A DNA stretch of 64,000 nt from Planctomycetaceae bacterium (GCA_002726205.1 PBSL01000021.1:76830-140829); one strand, 5' to 3'; positions 8,984-18,491 are shown, numbered from the stretch's first letter. The notes: generated from the letters alone by a model not told the origin. A program made the numbers and translations.

Positions 8984-9075
8984 ACCCGCCGTATTTTGCT
9001 CGATCACAGCGGATTCTCCAGGTTCGCTTCCCGCGTCCGCGTGACCTCCTCACCGGTCTTGCCGGCGGATCCCGT

Positions 9076-9091
9076 TTTTGACCGGTCAAAA
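9076..9091. promoter_or_regulatory. Perfect 16-bp palindrome upstream of the barrel gene
   Basis: TTTTGACCGGTCAAAA is a perfect palindrome in the 240-base gap before the gene at 9226. Its half CCGGTCAA recurs at 9101-9108. The size and symmetry suit a dimeric regulator's operator. No T-run follows, so it is not a terminator. Confidence 0.45.
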
Positions 9092-9225
9092 CACGAGGTT
9101 CCGGTCAAGTGCATTATGCCGATTGTACGAAATAGAGAAGGGGGGCTGTGTTGCGAGCAATGTCGAATCATGGCTGCCGCCGGAAAAGAGAACTGTCCAA
9201 ACGTCAGTCAGAGGCGACAGATTCG

Positions 9226-10179
9226 ATGAAAACCACCTTTCAGATGCTGCTGGCTCTTTTGCTGGCTGCACCAACTGCTGTCGCCGGAGAACTGGTCTGG
9301 GTCGAGGAAGACGGCACGACCGTCGAACCGCTCGGTCTCGTCGAAGGAGCTCTCAAGGACCGACACTTTGGCTTCCCGGACAACGACAATGGACCGGGCA
9401 CTCTGCTGAAGTGGAGCTATGGCGAGCAAGACCGGGGGGGTCCTGACCGGGACGCCCCGCTGGTAACCGATCGTCCGGACTTTACCGAAGCCTCCAGCAC
9501 GGTCGGTCGTCGGGTACTGCAGGTCGAGTTCGGGTACACGTTCACCATGGACGAGGAATCCTCCGGACGGATGCATCAGCACTCGGCCGGCGAGCCTCTC
9601 TTCCGCTACGGTTTCGGTGCTGACTGGCTTGAACTGCGACTGGCCTTCTTCCCGGTCAGTCAACGGACCGACAGCGGCGGTGGCTGGTCTTCCGAAGGAG
9701 GATCCAGGGACCTCTACCTGGGCACCAAGATCGCCCTGACCTCACAGGAGTGCCATTACCCGGAGATGGCAATCATTCTGCAATCAACCGTTCCTTCGGG
9801 CAGCCGCGGGTTCACCAACGACGAGGTTCTTCCCGGGGTCAACCTGCTCTACTCGTGGGAAGTCAACAATGCAATCTCGATCGGCGGCAGCACTCAGGCC
9901 AATCGATCGCTCGATGAATCCACCAACGACCCGTACCTCGACATCGCGCAATCGGCGACCGTCGTCCTCGGGCTCTCCGACCAGATCGGGATGTTTACCG
10001 AGTGGTATGCGTTCTTTCCGGACGGAGCCGACACGGCCCGGGTCGAACATTACTTCGACGGTGGATTCACGGTTCTGCTGAGCAACGACGTCCAGTTCGA
10101 CATCCGCGCCGGCTACGGACTCAGCCGCTCCGCCGACGACTTCTTCGTCGGCACCGGCCTCTCGATCCGCTTCCAGTAG
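9226..10179 (+). CDS. Outer-membrane beta-barrel candidate (phenol MetA-pathway-like family)
   Basis: A 317-residue exported protein. Residues 1-~21 are a signal peptide (Lys, then a Leu/Ala core, cleavage after AVAG). The DRPDFTEASS motif followed by alternating hydrophobic strands (LQVEFGYTFTMD, LELRLAFFPVS, FDIRAGYGLSR) and a terminal Phe-Gln end match the barrel proteins often annotated as 'MetA-pathway of phenol degradation'. The family is a likely outer-membrane channel with unproven substrates. I chose ATG 9226 because the signal peptide begins there. It stands alone between the FHA gene and the convergent DUF1501 gene. Confidence 0.65.
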   Translation: MKTTFQMLLALLLAAPTAVAGELVWVEEDGTTVEPLGLVEGALKDRHFGFPDNDNGPGTLLKWSYGEQDRGGPDRDAPLVTDRPDFTEASSTVGRRVLQVEFGYTFTMDEESSGRMHQHSAGEPLFRYGFGADWLELRLAFFPVSQRTDSGGGWSSEGGSRDLYLGTKIALTSQECHYPEMAIILQSTVPSGSRGFTNDEVLPGVNLLYSWEVNNAISIGGSTQANRSLDESTNDPYLDIAQSATVVLGLSDQIGMFTEWYAFFPDGADTARVEHYFDGGFTVLLSNDVQFDIRAGYGLSRSADDFFVGTGLSIRFQ

Positions 10180-10230
10180 TCACCACGGGCGGGCATCCGG
10201 TTTCCCCGCTCCTTTCCCAGGCAACCGCGT

Positions 10231-11655
10231 TCAGGCCAGGACCGCCTCGATCGGGCTGCCGTGATCAAGTACCGCGACCGGTTTGTTCTCACGGTCGCGG
10301 ACCCGGGTCTCGATGTCGATCCCGAACACGCGGTAAATCGTTGCCGCGATATCGGCGGGCCCATAGGGCCGGGTCGTGGGATAAGCCGCCTGCTTGTCAC
10401 TTTGCCCGACGACCTGGCCGCCCCGAATTCCGGCGCCGGCGAAGAAGACACTGCCGCACGCGCCCCAGTGATCGCGGCCACCACGCGCATTGATCTTGGG
10501 TGTCCGGCCGAACTCGGTCAGGAACACGACCAGTGTCTCGTCGAGCAGGCCACGGCCTTCAAGATCCCGGACCAGTGCCGCGAAGGCCCGATCGACGCCG
10601 ACCACGTTGTAGCCGCGTTGGACCATCTTCGAGACGTGCGGGAAGTTCTGGCTGGGTGCGTTGTGGATATCGAAGAGGTTGCCGTAGTCGGGATCGTAGC
10701 CGTAATCGACCATCACGAACCGTGCACCGGCCTCGACCAATCGGCGGGCCTGCAGACATCGCCCGCCGATCTTGGTTCGGCCGTAGTCATCACGCAAAGA
10801 CGCATCCTCGCGCCGCAGATCAAACGCCTCCCGGACCTTTGCCGACAACAACAGGTTCAAGGCGTTGTCGTAGTGACCATCGACGGCCACGTGCCGGTCA
10901 TTCGACTCGACCTCCCGGGCGGCCTGCTGCAACCCATCGAGCAGTCGGACCCGGCGGCCAAGTCGCCCCTGGTCGAGTCCCCGGGGATAGACCAGTTCGC
11001 GGGGCCTGAGATCCTCGCTGAGCTGTGACGGGGGGTTGTCGAGTTTCTTACCAACGGTGAAATCGGGTTGATCGGGACGTCCACCGACGCAAAAAGGAGC
11101 ATACTGATTTCCGAGCCAGCCTCCGACAAAGAGGTTGTGTGGCGGCGGGCCGGGCCGGGTGATCCCGGGAACGGCGATGTAACCGGGCAGCCCGTTACGG
11201 GGACCGTAGAGGTGAGAGACGATCGCACCGATGTTGGGTTCACTGAAGAGCTGGTTGCGTTTCACCTTGCGGCCCGAGAGCGTGTACACCTGGCTGAGCA
11301 GGTGATCGTTGCTGTCGTGCGAATAGCTGCGAACAACCGAGAGTCGATCGGCGACCTTGGCCAACCGCGGCAGTGTCTCGCAGAACTGCACTCCCGGCAA
11401 ACGGGTCGAGATCGCCGTGAGTTCTCCCCGGATCTCCTCGGGCGCCTCGGGCTTGGGATCAAACGAATCGATGTGGGTCATCCCACCGCCGATCCAGAGA
11501 AAGATGACCGATTCGGCCTTGCCCGTTCCGGGCCCCGACCGGGCGGCTGCCGCCTCAAGTCCCAGGCCACCAAGCACGGTCGCTGAAACCCCCAGCGACC
11601 CCGCCTGCAACACATCCCGTCGATGCCAATCGACTCGTGGTGCGTCCGCGCTCAT
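10231..11655 (-). CDS. DUF1501 family protein (Tat-exported sulfatase-like)
   Basis: A 474-residue protein typical of planctomycetes. It has a twin-arginine type N-terminus (WHRRDVLQAGSLG), then the DUF1501 signature segments: WIGGGMTHIDSFDPK near residue 60, ETLPRLAKVADRLSVVRS, and the late VVFLTEFGRTPK with the Gly/Arg-rich loop. The fold belongs to the alkaline phosphatase/sulfatase superfamily, but I do not see the formylglycine Cys/Ser motif, so no activity is assigned. These proteins often pair with a DUF1549/1553 gene; this one does not. It lies in the same direction as, and 114 bases beyond, the MFS gene. GAGGAATAA precedes ATG 11655. Confidence 0.88.
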   Translation of the reverse strand: MSADAPRVDWHRRDVLQAGSLGVSATVLGGLGLEAAAARSGPGTGKAESVIFLWIGGGMTHIDSFDPKPEAPEEIRGELTAISTRLPGVQFCETLPRLAKVADRLSVVRSYSHDSNDHLLSQVYTLSGRKVKRNQLFSEPNIGAIVSHLYGPRNGLPGYIAVPGITRPGPPPHNLFVGGWLGNQYAPFCVGGRPDQPDFTVGKKLDNPPSQLSEDLRPRELVYPRGLDQGRLGRRVRLLDGLQQAAREVESNDRHVAVDGHYDNALNLLLSAKVREAFDLRREDASLRDDYGRTKIGGRCLQARRLVEAGARFVMVDYGYDPDYGNLFDIHNAPSQNFPHVSKMVQRGYNVVGVDRAFAALVRDLEGRGLLDETLVVFLTEFGRTPKINARGGRDHWGACGSVFFAGAGIRGGQVVGQSDKQAAYPTTRPYGPADIAATIYRVFGIDIETRVRDRENKPVAVLDHGSPIEAVLA

Positions 11656-11769
11656 TTATTCCTCATCGGCAACCTGGTCAAAGTCCATTATGTCCTCTCG
11701 AACGGCCAGAGAAAAGTGGAGACTGCCAAACGCAATCCACTGACTGGTTTCCCCTGCAGCAGCAAACCT

Positions 11770-13095
11770 CTAGCGACCAATGAACAGTGCCGTCACGGCG
11801 CTGCACAGACACAGCCCTGCGACAATCGGAAAGATCAGCCCGGTATTGTCGACCTGCACGATCTGCGCGACACCCGAGCCGTCGACCACGGTTTGACTGA
11901 TCTTGTAGTGCTCCATCATCCAGCCAATGCAGGGTTCACTCAGCCCCGCGAAGGCGTAGGCAAAAGTGTTGAGAATTCCGACACCGGTCGCCGCCAGTCG
12001 CCGGCCCAGCAGATCGGGAGCCAGGGCCCAGAACGGAGCCTGCGGGTAGGCAAAAAAACCACAACCGAACAGGACCAGCATTCCCAGCAACCGGTCGTCA
12101 GGCGGGAGCAGGTACATCACCAACGAGGCCACCGCCGCGCAACCCATGAACAGTGAAATCACGACCGAACGTCGTGACGCGAACAGTCGATCCGAAGCCC
12201 AGCCACTGACCAGTGCACCGACGGCCATTCCCACCGGCAGGGCCACACTGCTCCAGCGGCCCCAGGGATCCTGCTTGAACCCCGTGCCGAGGAAATGCAC
12301 CGGGATCCAGAACAGCAACCCGTAACGGGCGCTGTTCTGAAAACCGATCGACACACCCGCCACCATCAATCGCCAGTTCCCACAAACCCGACGATACCGC
12401 GCCCAGACCCCGTCACTTCCCGGGTCGCCGGTCGTATCCTCGTCGTGATCATCGGGAAGTTCGAACCCCAGTTCCCGCGGATGATCACGGGCGAGCAGAT
12501 AAAAGACGACCCCACCCAGCAGCATCAGCAGGACCGGCAAGCGGAAGATCCACCGCCAATCCAGCCCGAAGACATCGATCACCAGCAACGAGGTGACGTA
12601 GGAGAGCACCGACGAGAGGCCCGCGGCAAACACGTACATCCCGAAGGCACGACCACGTTCGGTCTTCGACCACCAGTTGGAAACGACACGACCGCCCGGA
12701 GCCCAGCCCATCGCCTGGCAGTACCCGTTGATTGACCAGGGGATGACCAGGCCGACAAGATTCTGCCCAAAGCTGGTCACCCAGTTCATGCCGCAGGAAA
12801 GAATCGCACCGAGACTCATCATCCTGCGACCACCGAACCGGTCCGCCAGGTTGCCGTTGATGGCCTGGCCAACGGCATAGGACCACAGCAGTGCCGTACC
12901 ACACCAACCGAGGGTGTCCTTCTGGACACCCAGTTCCTGCTCGATTCCCGGAATCGCAAATCCAAACGTCTGCCGACCCGTGTAGAAGAACAGGTAGCAG
13001 AACATCGTGGCGAGCAGCATCCGCCACTGGACCCTGCGAAATCCCGAGCGACCGTCCGGGGCGGACCTCACCGGGGGTAAGCGGTCGGCGTTCAT
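11770..13095 (-). CDS. OPA-type MFS transporter (organophosphate:Pi / sugar-acid permease)
   Basis: A 441-residue major facilitator with about 12 hydrophobic spans. The first-helix FFYTGRQTF, the LADRFGGRRMM loop between helices 2 and 3, and the GYCQAMGWAPGGRVVSNWW stretch match the GlpT/UhpT (OPA) branch. It is divergent from the enolase-superfamily gene with 127 bases between them. Such pairs usually import and then dehydrate a sugar acid, so a sugar acid or phosphorylated organic acid substrate is inferred. Confidence 0.85.
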   Translation of the reverse strand: MNADRLPPVRSAPDGRSGFRRVQWRMLLATMFCYLFFYTGRQTFGFAIPGIEQELGVQKDTLGWCGTALLWSYAVGQAINGNLADRFGGRRMMSLGAILSCGMNWVTSFGQNLVGLVIPWSINGYCQAMGWAPGGRVVSNWWSKTERGRAFGMYVFAAGLSSVLSYVTSLLVIDVFGLDWRWIFRLPVLLMLLGGVVFYLLARDHPRELGFELPDDHDEDTTGDPGSDGVWARYRRVCGNWRLMVAGVSIGFQNSARYGLLFWIPVHFLGTGFKQDPWGRWSSVALPVGMAVGALVSGWASDRLFASRRSVVISLFMGCAAVASLVMYLLPPDDRLLGMLVLFGCGFFAYPQAPFWALAPDLLGRRLAATGVGILNTFAYAFAGLSEPCIGWMMEHYKISQTVVDGSGVAQIVQVDNTGLIFPIVAGLCLCSAVTALFIGR

Positions 13096-13148
13096 CGGAT
13101 TCAGCTTTCCATCGGGTCTGCGAGACCTGCCTGCCCGGGCCGCTCGGT

Positions 13149-13176
13149 TTCACAACACTCAAGCGTGGCGTAGCAT
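13149..13176 (+). promoter_or_regulatory. Possible promoter of the enolase-superfamily gene
   Basis: TTCACA (13149-13154), a 16-base spacer and TAGCAT (13171-13176), 47 bases before ATG 13223, in the shared divergent region with the transporter. Confidence 0.4.
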
Positions 13177-13222
13177 ACCGGAACTGAAGCCGAGATCCGT
13201 ACCGAAAGCGAGACATTTCTCG

Positions 13223-14344
13223 ATGAAGATCAACGAAGTCATCTGCCAGGTCCTCCGGGTGGAATCGGTCGAAGAAAAGACCGCCAGTTGCCAGGATGTC
13301 GCACTGGTTCGAATTCGCAGCGACAGCGGGCTGGAGGGCATCGGAGAAGCCGATGCATCACCGGAAGTCGTCAAGGCGGTCATCGACGCGCCCTTCAGTC
13401 ACAACATTGCCTGCGGGTTGAGGGAGTTGATTGTCGGTGAAGACCCGCTGGAGATTCGTCGGCTCTGGCAGAAAATGTACCGGGGCAGCATGTACTTCGG
13501 CCGCACCAGCGTCACCGTCGCGGCGATGGCTGCCGTCGACATGGCGTTATGGGATCTGGCCGGCAAGCACTTCGGCCAACCGATTCACCGCCTGCTTGGA
13601 GGAAAGCAGCATGACGCGATTCGCGCCTACGCATCGATTCTCTTCGGAGCCGACGGGGCCGAGACGGCCGAAATCGGACAGCGATGGGTCGAGGCCGGCT
13701 ACACGGCGGTGAAATTCGGCTGGGAGCCGATGGGCACAAGCGAGGCCGTCGACATCGACCTGGTCGGTGGAGCCCGCCAGGGACTGGGACCGGACGCAAC
13801 GCTGCTAGTCGATGCCGGCTGCGTCTGGGATGCCCGGACAGCACTCAGGCGAGCCGAGGCGTTTTCCGCGTTCAACGTCGAGTGGCTCGAGGAACCCCTG
13901 CACCAATCCGATTTCGACGGCTATGCCTGGCTGAGAGACCGGTCCCCGCTGCCAATCGCCGCGGGGGAAGGCGAGTGCGGGCGAGAGAGTTTTCGACCGC
14001 TGATCGATCGACACGCCCTGGATGTCTACCAGGTCGATCTCTCGCGCAACGGGTTCACCGATGCCGCCTACATCCGGGATCGGGTCGAGGAAATCGGGGC
14101 CCGGCTGTGCAACCACTGTTACACCAGCCCGATCACCGTCGCCGCCAGTGCGCACTGGCTCTCGACATGCCGCGACGCGTTCCTGTTCGAGGACTGTGTC
14201 GAGGACGAACCGTTGCGGAACGAACTGACCCTGGAACGGATCCAGGCCGTCGATGGAATGATCACCGTCCCGGACAACCCCGGACTGGGCGTGACACTCA
14301 ACGAGGACTTCGTCCAGGCCCATCTTGTCAGCGAGTCGCGCTAG
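13223..14344 (+). CDS. Mandelate racemase/muconate lactonizing enzyme family protein
   Basis: A 373-residue enolase-superfamily enzyme, likely a sugar-acid dehydratase. Numbering runs nearly parallel to mandelate racemase. The metal ligands are Asp197 (LLVDAGC), Glu223 (WLEEPL) and Glu249 (AAGEGECG), and the Asp272/His298 general base dyad is in DVYQVDLSR and CNHCYTS. Lys164 is present in AVKFGW, but the second lysine of the K-x-K motif is Gly166. It therefore appears to have one working base face, which suits dehydration better than racemisation. ATG 13223 gives the normal MKI start. It is divergent with the OPA transporter. Confidence 0.87.
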   Translation: MKINEVICQVLRVESVEEKTASCQDVALVRIRSDSGLEGIGEADASPEVVKAVIDAPFSHNIACGLRELIVGEDPLEIRRLWQKMYRGSMYFGRTSVTVAAMAAVDMALWDLAGKHFGQPIHRLLGGKQHDAIRAYASILFGADGAETAEIGQRWVEAGYTAVKFGWEPMGTSEAVDIDLVGGARQGLGPDATLLVDAGCVWDARTALRRAEAFSAFNVEWLEEPLHQSDFDGYAWLRDRSPLPIAAGEGECGRESFRPLIDRHALDVYQVDLSRNGFTDAAYIRDRVEEIGARLCNHCYTSPITVAASAHWLSTCRDAFLFEDCVEDEPLRNELTLERIQAVDGMITVPDNPGLGVTLNEDFVQAHLVSESR

Positions 14345-14374
14345 CCAATTTCATTCGACAGCGGGAAGAAACCA

Positions 14375-14653
14375 ATGGCCGACCTGGATGCGGCGTTGAC
14401 GCAGTTGCGGGGCCGGGTGGTCGTGATCGACGTCGAGGCACCCTACGTCTACACCGGAACGCTGGCCGAGCTCGACACGCAACATTTCGTCCTCGAAAAC
14501 GCTGACGTCCACGACCTCCGCGACACACCCACCACCCGCGAGCTGTATGTTCTCGAAACACGGCTGCACGGCGTGCGAGCCAACCGGCAGAAGGTGCTGG
14601 TCCGTCGCGACCAGGTACTCAGTATCTCGGCCCTGGATGACGTGATCGAGTAG
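14375..14653 (+). CDS. Small protein with Sm-like features, unknown function
   Basis: A 92-residue protein of mixed beta strands: GRVVVIDVEAPYVYTGTLAEL, then FVLENADVHDL, then VLVRRDQVLSIS. The order 'bend a strand, G-x-L, hydrophobic-L-x-N/D-A' and the final R-x-x-Q/V-I-x-I strand resemble an LSm/Sm-like barrel, but this is by eye only. It starts 30 bases after the enolase-family stop and converges on the Nramp-like gene with 31 bases between stops. Confidence 0.6.
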   Translation: MADLDAALTQLRGRVVVIDVEAPYVYTGTLAELDTQHFVLENADVHDLRDTPTTRELYVLETRLHGVRANRQKVLVRRDQVLSISALDDVIE

Positions 14654-14684
14654 CAACCGTCCCCGCGTACTGGCCCACGTCGGT

Positions 14685-16283
14685 TCACGCTCCGGCTGGG
14701 AAGAACTTCGCGAACAGCTTCGGCCACACCTCCAGTTCAACAGCCTTGTAGCTGAAGAAACCGAAGAACAGCACCGCCCAGCCAATCGCCAGCATCCTCA
14801 CCCAGCCCATCCTCAGTCGCGACGGCAGGATGCGTCGGTTGAGATACAGGAGCAGGATCGAGTAGACGAACATCACGAACCCGTTCATCGCTGCCGAGGT
14901 GACCAGCAGGACCAGCGGCTTGTCGAAACCAACCAGCAGGATCACCGTGCCCAGCAGGATCTCGCCCCAGAGAAACAGGTAATACAGCTTCGAGAGCGAC
15001 CAGTTGTCGTTGTCCCGGAGGTAGTTGATCTTGACGATATCAGTCGAGATGCGAGCGGTGGCGTCCAGGACGCCCAGTTCGGTCGTCAGCAACACGGCGA
15101 TGCCCATCACCAGGAACCCCAGCTTCAGCAGGCCGCCCCCGGTGGCCCGCTCACCGATCACCGTCGCCTCGCCCCAGACGAAATCCAGGCCGTCGCCGTA
15201 GCGATCCATCCCGGGCTTCAGGACCCCCTCGGTGTCGTAGAAAACCGAATAGGTCATCAGCGACATCAGGCACAGGCAGATCACGCAGGTGACCAGGAAC
15301 GACAACACGTGTTCGATGTTGGCCGATCGCCACCAGCCAAGCCAACGCTGCCGGTTCTCCAGGCTGTCGGGAAACAGGAAGCCGGTGTCGGCGATCGCTT
15401 CCTCCTGACCGGTCAGCGGGCTGGTGATTCGCCCGATGAACTGGCCCATGCCATACCCCTTGTCCTTGATAAAATTGCTCTGACCCAGGTTGGTCGATCC
15501 ACCGGCGCCGGCAAACGCCAGGGCACCCAACAGGCTGATGAACGTCAGCCCGGTCGCATCCAGGTCTGGCATCTGCCCGATGCTGCCGATGCCCGAGACC
15601 ATCGCCATCACAGCATCGCCGCGGATCAAAACGAACCCCAGGCCGATCACGATCACCACGATCAGCCCGACCAGCACCATCTGGATCCGCTCGACGGTGT
15701 TGTAGACCACCGGCCCGGCCGTCAGCGCAATCCCCACCAGCCACAACCCGGCAATCCCCAGCAGCGGCACGTAACGTGCCCTGAAGCTGACAACCCCCGT
15801 CTGCGGATCGAGCACCTCTTCGGCCCCGAACACCGCCCAACTCATCATCTGACCGGCACCGGTAGCCCAACCCGGCCAGGCCCACGGCAGGATGTTCAAG
15901 ATCAGAAACACCCAGGCCCAGTTCCTGTTGATCCGGCAGAACCCCGCAATGGCACTCTCGCCGGTCGCCAGTGTCCACCGCTCGATCTCCATGTTCAGGA
16001 AGTACTGGGTGAACACGCCCAGGATACACGCCCAGAAGAAGATGAACCCGGCCTTGTAGGTGATGTAGGGCCAGAGCACGAATTCACCCGAGCCCAGGGC
16101 CAGACCGGCCAGCATGATGCTGGGGCCAACCATCTTCTTCCACGAAATCGGTTCGGGCAGGTCCCGCCACTTCAGCGGCGGCAGGCTCCCGTGGCGAATC
16201 GTCTCGTCGGGGACGACCGCATCGTCATCACGCCCGGACATCACCGGGAGTTGGCGATCGGTGGGGGTGATTTCATCCGGCAT
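14685..16283 (-). CDS. Nramp-superfamily-like transporter lacking the metal-site motifs
   Basis: A 532-residue integral membrane protein with about 11-12 hydrophobic spans, arranged as in Nramp/LeuT-fold carriers (GPSIMLAGLALGSGEF in TM1, then FFWACILGVFTQYFLNMEIE). Classical Nramps have DPGN in TM1 and MPH in TM6. Here the TM1 position reads LALGSGEF, and the TM6 candidate reads LAFAGAGGSTNLGQSNF. Both metal-binding motifs are absent, so transport of Mn or Fe should not be assumed. ATG 16283 is preceded by GGGAG. It follows recG in the same direction, 43 bases after the recG stop. Confidence 0.75.
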   Translation of the reverse strand: MPDEITPTDRQLPVMSGRDDDAVVPDETIRHGSLPPLKWRDLPEPISWKKMVGPSIMLAGLALGSGEFVLWPYITYKAGFIFFWACILGVFTQYFLNMEIERWTLATGESAIAGFCRINRNWAWVFLILNILPWAWPGWATGAGQMMSWAVFGAEEVLDPQTGVVSFRARYVPLLGIAGLWLVGIALTAGPVVYNTVERIQMVLVGLIVVIVIGLGFVLIRGDAVMAMVSGIGSIGQMPDLDATGLTFISLLGALAFAGAGGSTNLGQSNFIKDKGYGMGQFIGRITSPLTGQEEAIADTGFLFPDSLENRQRWLGWWRSANIEHVLSFLVTCVICLCLMSLMTYSVFYDTEGVLKPGMDRYGDGLDFVWGEATVIGERATGGGLLKLGFLVMGIAVLLTTELGVLDATARISTDIVKINYLRDNDNWSLSKLYYLFLWGEILLGTVILLVGFDKPLVLLVTSAAMNGFVMFVYSILLLYLNRRILPSRLRMGWVRMLAIGWAVLFFGFFSYKAVELEVWPKLFAKFFPAGA

Positions 16284-16326
16284 CAGCACTGTCTCCCGCT
16301 CCCGAAGAATCGACCATCGTCTCACC

Positions 16327-18408
16327 TCATCCCGTCTGCGGCAACTCCATCAACTTGCCGAACCGCTCCAGGACTCTCCGATGCAGCGGCCCCGCCTCCT
16401 CGCAGTCGATCTCACCGGTCCGTACGAGGTCGAACGCAATCGTGCGTGTTTCCTCGAGCAGTTCGCGATCAGCGACAAGGTCGGCCACCCGCAGGGGCAA
16501 GTCGCCATGCTGCCGTACGCCCAGCACGTCACCGGGTCCCCTGAGCAGAAAGTCGGCCTCGGCGACCGAGAATCCATCGGCGTGCTGGTCAAGCACCTCG
16601 AGACGTGCGGCGACCGACTCGTCCTCTCGACCGGCCATCAGGAAACAGTACCCCTGATAGGCGCCCCGGCCGATCCGGCCCCGCAGCTGGTGCAGCTGGC
16701 TCAATCCGAAACGTTCGGCCTGGTAGACGACCATCAACGTCGCGTTGGGCACATCAACCCCGACTTCGACCACCGTCGTCGCCACCAGCACGTGTGTCCG
16801 ACCATCCCGAAACGCGTCCATCGCCTCGACCTTGGCCTCTGCATCCAGCCGCCCGTGCACGATGCCAACCGACAGGCCCGACAGCTCCTGTTCCTGCAGC
16901 CGCTGCCAGGTCTGCTCGACTCCCATACCCTCACCGGTTTCCTCGCTCGCATCAATCCGGGGACAGACGACAAACGCCTGCCGCCCGGATTCGACCTGCC
17001 CACGAACAAATTGCCAGGCCTGCTCCCGGGTCGTCTCGTCCCGGATCACGCTGGTCACGACCGGTTGCCGACCCGGTGGCAGGTCATCGATCACCGTGGC
17101 ATCCAGGTCACCGAATTGCGTCAGGCAGATGCTGCGGGGAATCGGCGTGGCCGTCATCACCAACACGTGCGGCGTCGCGGTCGTCTCGGCGTCGGAGAAC
17201 CGTGATCGCTGGACCACGCCAAACTTGTGTTGCTCGTCGATCACCGCCAGCCCCAGCGAACGAAAACGAACGTCCTCTTGGATCACCGCGTGCGTACCCA
17301 CGACCAGTTGTACGTCTCCCGCGGCAATCGACTCCAGGGCAGCGGTCCGTTCCGGGGCCCGCAACCGGCCAGTCAGCAGCATCCGCTCCACGCGACTGCC
17401 CTCCAACAGCGATTCGATCGTCTGCCAATGCTGGCGAGCCAGCAACTCGGTGGGAGCCATCAGCACGGTCTGCTGACCGGCCGCGACGGCGACCAGCATC
17501 ACGTAAACCGCGACCGCCGTCTTCCCGGCACCAACGTCGGCCTGCAACAGGCGATGCATGGCCTGTTCGGACCCGAGATCGGCAACAATCTCCTCGATCG
17601 CCCGCTCCTGACCGGCCGTGAACTGGAACGGGAACCGGAGACGAATTCTCGAATCAATCTTCGCCGTCAATGGCAGCAACGGAGCCGTGCCGGACTGCTT
17701 CCAGGCGCGGCGACGCAGGGCCATCGCCAGTTGAAATTCCACCAGATCGTCAAATACCAGTCGCCGCCGTGCCCGGTGAAACTCCTCGAGCGTTGTTGGC
17801 CGGTGAACACACGTCAACGCCTCGGCCAACCCGGTGACCTGAAATCGTTCACGCCACGCCGACGGCAACGGATCGACCACGTGCTCGACAAATCGCTCGA
17901 CTGCCTCCCGGGCAATTCTCCTCATGACATCCATCGTCAACCCGTCGGTCAGCGCGTACTTGGGCAGCAGACCTCCATGGGCCTCCAGGTCGTCGTCATC
18001 GATCGACTGCACACGGGGATGAGTCATCTCCCAGCGGCCGGCTCGACGTTTGGGCTTGCCCGAGAACAACACCGCATCATCGTGGCTCAACTTGCCCAGG
18101 ATCCAGGCCTGGTTAAACCAGGTCCCTCTCAGGAAACCGTCCCCGCAGTCGACCAGTACACCGACCATGCGACGGCCCCCGGAGATCCTGCGGTCCTCCA
18201 ACTCGACCACGCGGCCGCGAACCGTCTGCAAGACGTCCGGTTCGAGATCGCCAAGACCTCGTACCTCGCTCAGATCCAGGAGATCCCTGGGAAGATTCCA
18301 CAGGAGATCCTCGACGGTCGAGATGCCCAGTCGTGCGAGGCACTCGGCGCGGAACGGCCCCACGCCGGGCAGAAACTGCGCAGGGGTCAGCAGGGGTGAC
18401 TCGTCCAT
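16327..18408 (-). CDS. recG: ATP-dependent DNA helicase RecG
   Basis: A 693-residue branched-DNA helicase that remodels stalled forks and Holliday junctions. Residues ~1-200 form the wedge/OB region with the LPGVGPFRAECLARLG helix-hairpin segment. The helicase motifs follow in order: Walker A ADVGAGKTAVA, motif II DEQH, TATPIPRS, and motif V/VI VEVGVDVPNATLM with QLRGRIGRG. Length matches E. coli RecG (693). ATG 18408 has no clear Shine-Dalgarno; an upstream start at 18462 is possible. It is 83 bases downstream of rnhA, likely in an infA-rnhA-recG transcription unit. Confidence 0.95.
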   Translation of the reverse strand: MDESPLLTPAQFLPGVGPFRAECLARLGISTVEDLLWNLPRDLLDLSEVRGLGDLEPDVLQTVRGRVVELEDRRISGGRRMVGVLVDCGDGFLRGTWFNQAWILGKLSHDDAVLFSGKPKRRAGRWEMTHPRVQSIDDDDLEAHGGLLPKYALTDGLTMDVMRRIAREAVERFVEHVVDPLPSAWRERFQVTGLAEALTCVHRPTTLEEFHRARRRLVFDDLVEFQLAMALRRRAWKQSGTAPLLPLTAKIDSRIRLRFPFQFTAGQERAIEEIVADLGSEQAMHRLLQADVGAGKTAVAVYVMLVAVAAGQQTVLMAPTELLARQHWQTIESLLEGSRVERMLLTGRLRAPERTAALESIAAGDVQLVVGTHAVIQEDVRFRSLGLAVIDEQHKFGVVQRSRFSDAETTATPHVLVMTATPIPRSICLTQFGDLDATVIDDLPPGRQPVVTSVIRDETTREQAWQFVRGQVESGRQAFVVCPRIDASEETGEGMGVEQTWQRLQEQELSGLSVGIVHGRLDAEAKVEAMDAFRDGRTHVLVATTVVEVGVDVPNATLMVVYQAERFGLSQLHQLRGRIGRGAYQGYCFLMAGREDESVAARLEVLDQHADGFSVAEADFLLRGPGDVLGVRQHGDLPLRVADLVADRELLEETRTIAFDLVRTGEIDCEEAGPLHRRVLERFGKLMELPQTG

Positions 18409-18491
18409 GGTCGATCGACGCGACTCGTTGCCGGGCCCCCATCCTAACGAGTTCGGCGGCACCAGACCCCTACAGCGGTCCCCGTGGCGAA

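Noticed and set aside
9148-10179. Barrel gene starting at 9148
   Set aside because: The 26 extra residues would precede a clear signal peptide that begins at ATG 9226.
17227-18399. Plus-strand open frame of 390 codons opposite recG
   Set aside because: It is Gln/His/Arg-rich with no motif; recG helicase motifs are complete on the other strand.
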